A DNA stretch of 64,000 nucleotides, taken from positions 97,430,355 through 97,494,354 of the forward strand of contig CM043943.1 in NCBI GenBank assembly GCA_014529385.2, in the 5' to 3' direction. The position numbers were made by a program, and so were the translations under genes. Below, piece by piece: positions 55,621-64,000 of this stretch; the stretch's first letter is position 1, and each line of letters begins with the position of its first letter. Origin of the DNA: Adiantum capillus-veneris (lineage: Eukaryota; Streptophyta; Polypodiopsida; Polypodiales; Pteridaceae). The notes under the pieces are model-generated. The model was not told where the DNA came from and made no database searches. It saw only the letters and a program-made list of their open reading frames with translations.

Positions 55621-58600
55621 AAGATCCATCACAAGACCATTCTAAACATGGTGATGTAAGAGAAAAAATGCATCCTAGATTCACTACCTTTCCATTCCAC
55701 TTGTCCAAGTTGGTGCATCAAAGATCCACCACTTGACCATTACATCAAAGGCTTGAATTGTGGATCTAATTGTCGATGTCTCCTAAATCCACCACTTGGC
55801 AATTCTAACCATGTGTTAATGTTAGGTGCATTCAACACTTGGCCATCATAACACTTATTTTACACAATGTTTGTGTGATGAATAGATCCTAGATCCACCA
55901 CTTGGTCATTTAGACTAAGAATAAAAAGATCCACCACTTGGCCATTCTAACCATGTCTTAAAGCTAGGTGCAAACAACAATTGGCCATCATAACACCAAT
56001 GTTTGTGGGATGATTAGATCCTAGATGCACCACATGTCCGTTTAGAGTAAGAATTGGTAAGTAGGTGCATCAAAGATCTAGCACTTGGCTATTATAACAA
56101 AAGCTTGAATTTTAGATACAAGTGTTGGTGTCACTTAGATTCACCACTTTGCCATTCTAACCATGTGCTAAAGTTAGGTGCATTCAACACTTGACCATCA
56201 TAACACTAGTAATTATACACAATGTCTATGGGATGACTAGATCCTAGATCCACCACTTGGCCATTTAGACTAAAATTTGGGAGTTAGATACATCAAAGAT
56301 CTACCACTTGGCGATTAGAACAAAGGCTTAAAGTGTGGATCCCATTGCTGGTATATCTTAGATCCACCACGTGGCCATTCTAGCCATGTCTTAAAGGTAG
56401 GTCATTCAACACTTGGCCATCATAACACTTGTAATTTTACACAATGTTTGTGGGATAAGTAGATCCTAGATCCACCACTTGGCCATTTAGACTAAGAATT
56501 GGGAAGTAGGTGCATCAAAGATCCACCACTTGGCCGTTATATCAAAGGCTTGAAATGTGGAACCAATTGTTGAAGTCTCCTAGATCCACCACTTGCCCAT
56601 TCTTACCATGTCTTAAAGTTAGGTGCATTCAGCACTTGGCCATCATAACACTTGTAATTTTATACAATGTTTGTGGGATGAGTAGATTCTATATCCACCG
56701 CTTCTCCATTAAAACTAAGAATTGGGAAGTAGGTGCATCAAAGATCCACCACTTGGCCATTATAACAATGTTTATGGGATGAATAGAGTCTATATCCACC
56801 ACTTTTCCATTTAAACTGAGAATTGATAAGTAGGTGCATCAAAGATCCACCACTTGGCCATTATAACAAAGACTGGAAATGTGGATCCAATTGTTGGTGT
56901 CTCCTAGATCCACCACTTGTCCATTCTAACCATGTCTTAAACTTTTGTGGATTCAACACTTGGCCATCATAACACTTGTAATTTTCGACAATATTTGTGG
57001 GATGAGTAGATCCTAGATCCACCACTTGTCCATTTAGAGTAAGAATCGGTAAGTAGGGGCATCAAAGATCCACCACTTGGCCATTATAACAAAGGCTTGG
57101 ATTGTAGATACAATTGTTGGTGTCAGCTAGATCCACCAATTGGCCATTCTAGGCTTGTCTAAAGCTAGGTGCATTCAACACTTGGCCATCATAACAGTGG
57201 TAATTTTACACAATGTCTCTGGAATGAGTAGATCCTAGATCCACCACTTGGCCATTTAGACTAAAATTTGGGAATTAGATACATCAAAGATCCACCACTT
57301 GGCCATTATAATGAAGGCTTCAAGTGTGGATCTAATTGTTGGTATCTTCTAGGACCAACACCTAGCCATTCTAGACATTGTCTTAAAGGAAGGTACATTC
57401 AACACTTGGCCATCATAACAATGGTAATTTTAAACAATGTTTATGGAATGAGTAGATTCTAGATCCACCACATGCCCATCTGAACAAAGAAATGTGAAGT
57501 AGGTCCATCAAAGATCCACCACTTGGCCATTATAACAAAGGATTGAAATGTGGATCCAATTGTTGGCGTCTCCTAGATCCACCACTTGGTGAGTTAGGTG
57601 GATTCCACACTTGGCTATCATAACACTTCTAATTTTACACAACGTTTGTGGGATGAGTAGATCCTAGATCCACCACTTGTCCATTTAGAGTAAGAATTGG
57701 TAAGTATGTGCATCAAAGATCCACCACTTGGCCATTATAACAAAGGATACAGTTTTTGGTGGCACCTAGATCCACCACTTGGCCATTCTAGCCATGTCCT
57801 AAAGCTAGGTGCATTCAACACTTGGCCAATTTAACACTTGTAAATTTACACAATGTATGTGGGAGGACTAGATCCTAGATCCACCACATGGCCATTTAAA
57901 CTAAAATTTAGGAATTAGATAGATCAACGATCCACCACTTGGCCATTAGAACGAATGCTTGAAGTGTGGATCCAATTGTTGGTATCTCCTAGATCCCCCA
58001 CTTAGCCATTCTAGTCATGTCTTAAAGGTAGGTTAATTCAACACTTGGACATCATAACACATGTAATTTTACAAAATATTTGTGGGATGAATAGATTTTA
58101 GATCCACCACTTGGCCATTTAGACTAAGAATTGAGAAGTAGGTGCATCAAAGATCCACCACTTGGCCATTATAACAAAGGCTTGAAATGTGGATCCAATT
58201 ATTGGTGTCTCCTAGATCCACCACTTGGCCAGTTAGGTGGATTCAACACCTGGCCATCATAACACTTCTAATTTTGCACAACGTTTGTGTGATGAGCAGA
58301 TCCAAGATCTACCACTTGTCCATTTAGAGTAAGAAAAGTTAAGTAGGTGCATTTAAGATCCTCCACTTGGCCATTATAAGAAAGGATTGATTTGTAGATA
58401 CAATTGTTGGTGTCACTTAGATCCACCACTTGGCCATTTAGATTTAGTAGGTGCATCAAAGATCCACCACTTGGCCATTTAGATTTAGTAGGTGCATCAA
58501 AGATCCACCACTTGGCCTTTATAACAAAGGCTTGAAATGTGGATATAGTTGTTGGTATCTCCTAGATCCACCACTTGGCCATTCTAGCCATGTCTTAAAG

Positions 58601-61600
58601 TTGGTGCATTCAACACTTGGCCATCATAACACTAGTAATTTTACACAATGTTTATGGAATGAGTAGATTCTGCATCCACCATATGGCTATTTAAACTAAG
58701 AATTGGGAAGTAGGTGCATAAAAGATCCACCACTTGGCCATTATAACAAAGGCTTGAAATGTGGATCCAATTGTTGGTGTCTCATAGACTCAGCACTTGG
58801 CCAATTAAGTGGATTCAACACTTTGCCATCATAACACTTCTAATTTTACACAATGTTTGTGGGATGAGTAGATCCCAGATCCACCAGTTGTCCATTCAGA
58901 GTAAGAATTGGTAAGTAGGTGCATCAAAGATCCACCACTCGGCCATTATAACAAAGTCTTGAATTGTAGATACAATTGTTGGTGTCTTTTAGATCCACCA
59001 CTTGGCCATTCTAACCATGTCCTAAAGCTAGGTGTATTTAGCACTTGGCCATCATAACACTTGTAAATTTACACAATGTCTCTCGGATGACTAGATCCTA
59101 AATCCACCACTTGGGCATTTAGACTAATAGTTGAACATTAGATAGATCAAAGATACACCACCTGCCCATTAGAACGAAGGCTTGAAGTGTGGATCCAATT
59201 GTTGGTATCTCCCAAATCCACCACTTGGCCATTCTAGCCATGTCTTAAAGGTAGGTGCATTCAATACTTGGACATCATAACACCTGTAATTTTACACAAT
59301 TTTTGCGGGAAGAGTAGATTCTAGATCCACCACTTGGCCATTTAGACTAAGAATTGGGAAGTAGGTGCATCAAAGATCCACCACTTGGCCATTATAACAA
59401 AGGCATGAAATGTGGATCCAATTTTTGGTGTCTCTTAGATCCAGCACTTGGCGAGTTAAGTGAAATCAGCACTTGGCCATCATGACACTTGTAATTTTAC
59501 AGAATGTTTATGGGATGAGTAGATCTTAGATCCACCACTTATCCATTTAGAGTAAGAATTGTTAAGTAGGTGCATCAAAGATCCACCACTTGGCCATTAT
59601 AACAAAGGCTTGAAATGTGTATCTACTTGTTGGTATCTCTTAGATCCACCACTTGGCCATTCTAGCCATGTTTTAGAGGTAGGTGCATTCAACACTCGGC
59701 CATCATAACACTTGTAATTTTGAACAATGTTTGTGGAATGAGAAGATTCTAGATCCACCACATGGCCATTTAAACTAAGAATTGGGAAGTAGGCGCATCA
59801 AAGATCCACCATTTGGCCACTATAACAAAGGCTTGAAATGTGGATCCAATTGTTGGTGTGTGCTAGATCCACCACTTGGCCAGTTAGGTGGATTCAACAC
59901 TTGGCCATCATAACACTTCTAATTTTACACAATGTTTGTGTGATGAGTAGATCCTAGTGCCACCACTTGTGCATTTAGAGGAATAATTGGTAAGTCGGTG
60001 CATCAAAGATCCACTTGGCCATTGTAACAAATGCTTGAAATGTGGATCCAATTGTTGGTGTCTCCTAAATCCACCACTTGGCCATTCTAACCATGTCTTA
60101 AAGTTAGGTGGATTCAACATTTGGCCATCATAACACTTGTAATCTTACACAATATTTGTGGGATGAGTAGATCCTAGATCCACCACTTGTCCATTTAGAG
60201 TAAAAATCGGTAAGTAGGGGCATCAAAGATCCACCACTTGGCCATTATAACAAAGGCTTGGATTGTAGATACAATCGTTGGTGTTAGATAGATCCAACAA
60301 TTGGCCATTCTATCCATGTCCTAAAGTTCGGTGCATTCAACACTTGGCCATGATAATAGTGGTGATTTTGCACAACGTCTGTGGAATGAGTAAATTCTAG
60401 ATCCACCAGTTGGCCATTTAGATCAAAATTTGGCAATTGGATACATCAAAGATCCACCACTTGGCCATTAAAATGAAAGCTTGAAGTGTGGATCTAAGTG
60501 TTGGTATCTCCTAGATTCACCACTTGGCCAATCTAACAATGTCCTAAAGGTGGGTGCATTCAACACTTGGCCATCATAACACTTATTTTACACAATGTTT
60601 GTGGGATGAATAGATCCTAGATCCACCACTTGGCCATTTAGACTAAGAATTGAAAAGTAGGTGTATCAAAGATCCACCACTTGGCCATTCTAGCCACGTC
60701 TTAAAGCTAGGTGAAAACAACAATTGGCCATCATAACACTTGTAATTTTACACAATGTTTGTGGGATGAATAGATCCTAGATGCACTACTTGTCCATTTA
60801 GGTAAGAATTGTTAATTAGGTGCATCAAATATCAAGCACTTGCCCATTATAACAAAAGCTTGAATTTTAGATACAAGTTTTTGTGTCACCTAGATCCACC
60901 ACTTGGCGATTCTACCACTTGGCCATTAGAACAAAGGCTTGAAGTGTGGATCCCCTTGCTGGCATCTCATAGATCCACCACGTGGCCATTCTAGCCATGT
61001 CTTAAAGGTAGGTGAGTTCACCACTTAGCCATCATAACCCTTATATTTTTACACAATCTTTTTGGGATGACTAGATCCTAGATCCACCACTTGGCCATTT
61101 AGACTAAGAATTGGAAAGTAGGTGCATCAAAGATCCACCACTTGGCCATTATGTCAAGGTCTTGAAATGTGGAACCAATTGTTGATGTCTCCTAGATCCA
61201 CCACTTGCCCATTCTTACCATGTCTTAAAGTTAGGTGCATTCAACACTTGGCCATCATAACACTTGTAATTTTACACAATGTTTGTCGGATAAAGAGATT
61301 CTATATCCACCACTTCTCCATTTAAACTAAGAATTGGGAAGTAGGTGCATCAAAGATCCCCCACTTGGCCATCATAATAATGTTTGTGGGATGAGTAGTT
61401 TCTTCATCCACCACTTCTCCATTTAAACTAAGAATTGAGAAGTAGGTGCATCAAAGCTCCACCACTTGGCCATTATAACAAAGGCTTGAAATGTGGATCC
61501 AATTGCTGGTGTCTCCTAGATCCACCACTTGGCCATTCTAACCATGTCTTAAAATTTTGTGGATTCAACACTTGGCCATCATAACACTTGTAATTTCCAC

Positions 61601-64000
61601 AATGTTTGTGGGATGAGTAGATCCCAGATCCACCACTTGTCCATTTAGAGTAAGAATCGGTAAGTCGTGGCATCAAAGATCCACCACTTGGCCATTATAA
61701 CAAAAAATTTGGATTGTAGATACAATTGTTAGTGTCAGCTAGATCCACCAATTGGCCATTCTAGGATTGTCTAAAGCTAGGTGCATTCAACGCTTGTCCA
61801 TCATAACAGTGGTAATTTTACACAATGTCTCTGGAATGAGTACTAGATCCACCACTTGGCTAGTTAGACTAAAATTTGGGAATAAGATAGATCAAAGAAC
61901 CACCACTTGGCCATTATAATGAAGGCTTGAAGTGTGGATCTAATTGTTGTCTCCTAGATCCACCACCTGGCCATTCTAGCCATTGTCTTAAAGATACGTG
62001 CATTCAACACTTGGCCATCATAACAATGGTAATTTTACACAATGTTTCTGGAATGCGTAGATTTTAGATCCAGCACATGGACATCTAAACTAAGAATCGA
62101 AACGTAGGTCCATCAAAGATCCACCACTTGGCCATTATAACAAAGGCTTGAAATGTGGATCCAATTGTTGGCGTCTCCTAGATCCACCACTTGGCGAGTC
62201 AGGTGGATTCAACACTAGGCCATCATAACACTTCTAATTTTACACAACGTTTATGGGATAAGTAGATCTTAGATCCACCACTTGTCCATTTAGAGTAAGA
62301 ATTGGTAAGTAGGTGCATCAAAGATCCACCACTTGGCCATTATAACAAAGGCTTGAACTGTAGATACAATTTTTGGTGGCATCTAGATCCACCACTTGGC
62401 CATTCTAACCATGTCCTAAAGCTAGGTGCATTCAGCACTTGGCCATCATAACACTGGTAAATTTACACAATGTCTGTGGGAGGACTAGATCCTAGATCCA
62501 CCACTTAGCCATTTAGACTAAAATTTGGGAATTAGATTGATCAAAGATCCACCACTTGGCCATAAGAACGAAGGCTTGAAGTGTGGATTGAATTGATGGT
62601 ATCTCCTAGATCCCCACTTGGCCATTCTAGCCATGTCTTAAAGGTAGGTGCATTCAACACTTGGAAATCATAACACATGTAATTTTACACAATGATTGTG
62701 GGATGAGTAGATTCTAGATCCACCACTTGGCCATTTAAACTAAGAATTGGGAAGTAGGTGAATCAAAGATCCACCACTTGGCTATTATAACAAAGTCTTG
62801 AAATGTGCATTCAATTATTGGTGTCTACTAGATCCACCACTTGGCCAGTTTGTGGGATGAGTAGATCCTAGATCCACCACTTGTCCATTTAGAGTAAGAA
62901 TTGGTAAGTAGGTGCAATAAAGATCCACCACTTGGCCATTATAACAAAGTCTTGAATTGTAGATACAATTGTTGGTGTCACTTAGATCCACCACTTGGCC
63001 ATTTTAACCAAGGTAGATGCATTCAATAGTTGGACATCATAACACATGTCATTTTACACAATGTTTGTGGGATGCGTAGATTCTAGATCCACCACTTGGC
63101 CATTTAGACTTAGAATTGAGAAGTATGTGCATCAAAGATCCACCACTTGGGCATTATAACAAAGGCTTGAAATGTGGATCTAATTGTTGGTATCTCCTAG
63201 ATCCACCACTTGGCCATTCTAGCCATGTCTTAAAGGTTGGTGCATTCAACACTTGGCCATCATAACACTTGTAATCCTACACAATGTTTGTGGAATGAGT
63301 AGATTCTAGATCCACCATATCGCTATTTAAACTAAGAATTGGGAAGTAGGTGCATCAAGGATCCACCACTTGGCCATTATAACAAAGGCTTGAAATGTGG
63401 ATCCAATTATTGGTGTCTCCTAAATTCACCACTTGGCCAATTAGGTGGATTCAACACTTAGCCATCATAACACTTCTAATTTTACACAATTTTTGTGGGA
63501 TGAGTAGATCCTAGATCCACCTCTTGTCCATTTAGAGTAAGAATTGGTAAGTAGGTGCATTAAAGATCCACCACTTGGCCATTATAACAAAGGCTTGAAT
63601 TGTAGATACAATTGTTGGTGTCTTTTAGATCCACCACTTGACCATTCTAACCATGTCCTAAAGCTAGGTGCATTCAACACTTGGCCATCATAATAGTGGT
63701 AAATTTACACAATGTCTGTGGGATGAATAGATCCTAAATCCACCACTTGGCCATTTAGACTAAAAGTTGGAAATTAGATAGATCAAAGATCCACCACCTG
63801 CCCATAAGAACAAAGGCTTGAAGTGTGGATTCAATTGTAGGTATCTCCGAGATCCACTACTTGGCCATTCTAGCCATGTTTTAAAGGTAGGTGCATTCAA
63901 CGCTTGGACATCATAACACTTGTAATTTTTACACATTTTTGGTGGGATGAGTAGATTCTAGATCCACCACTTGGCCATTTAGTCTAAGAATTGGGAAGTA
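55621..64000 (+). repeat. Satellite array, right block: about 39 units of about 205-223 bp, running off the window
   Basis: Same units and submodules as at 42.1-44.3 kb. By my count the anchor (ACAATGTTTGTGGG and variants) recurs about 39 times, mostly at 205-224 bp. Irregular short intervals near 56670-56765 and 61275-61376 (about 95-101 bp) repeat with the same neighbours, showing a longer period near 4.6 kb. The many small ORFs on both strands are repeat artefacts. Confidence 0.93.

Noticed and set aside
56510-61676. Many small ORFs with RSTTWPLYQRLEMWN-type peptides
   Set aside because: They follow the satellite period on both strands and differ only by repeat variation; no start or codon signature of genes.
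42091-64000. CRISPR-like array
   Set aside because: Regular repeats with short conserved cores, but the spacers are themselves repeated and the context is plant nuclear DNA. It is a satellite.

Overview
The window looks like repeat-dense plant nuclear DNA. The evidence is several large Ty3/gypsy-type LTR retrotransposons with plant-type primer sites (TTGGCGCC-type and TTGGTAACAGAGC-type), one of them with the second RNase H domain typical of the plant Tat lineage, a long satellite array, and two decayed copies of a plant-style FCP1/NIF phosphatase-like gene. I see nothing bacterial or organellar. The species cannot be named from sequence alone. Almost nothing here looks like a working host gene.

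Left part (1-9469). Element Y (minus strand) occupies 1-4665. It has a long intact gag-protease ORF (425-2812), a pol start in the -1 frame with a slippery heptamer at the overlap, and a putative LTR at 2854-4665. Y appears to sit in the leader of element X (minus strand; LTR 7106-8061, primer site 7087-7105), which carries ten copies or relics of a 24-bp palindrome. Next come the LTR end, primer site and broken gag start of an older plus-strand element, called element 0.

Middle (9470-31370). Element 1 is inserted in the gag of element 0, flanked by ACGG on both sides. It keeps a 5' LTR, decayed gag, protease, RT, RNase H and a second RNase H, but its integrase is lost. Inside it lies element 2 (14433-30846), which is young judging by its nearly identical LTRs, about 15.3 kb per unit, and arranged as LTR-internal-LTR-partial internal. 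Element 2 is the most unusual object. It carries perfect 24-bp palindromes in its leader. Its pol has tandem zinc-binding HHCC modules and a complete aspartic protease domain AFTER the integrase. A tail of repeated W-x-P-K motifs and a polypurine-like doublet follow. Then comes a second palindrome set directly upstream of a long gag-like/coiled-coil ORF at the 3' end.

Right part (31371-64000). The rest of the element 0 gag (decayed) is followed by mostly non-coding DNA with simple repeats, two FCP1/NIF-like pseudogenes (39.1-41.6 kb, minus strand), and a satellite array of about 223-bp units (42.1-44.8 and 55.6-64.0 kb). The array is interrupted by element Z (44841-55620, minus strand). Z has a full LTR pair, primer site, polypurine tract and AAGAT target duplication, but I find no reverse transcriptase in it, so it is probably non-autonomous. 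The right array shows a higher-order period near 4.6 kb.

Coordinates of LTR ends, repeat spacings and domain limits were counted by eye. No alignment or database search was run.
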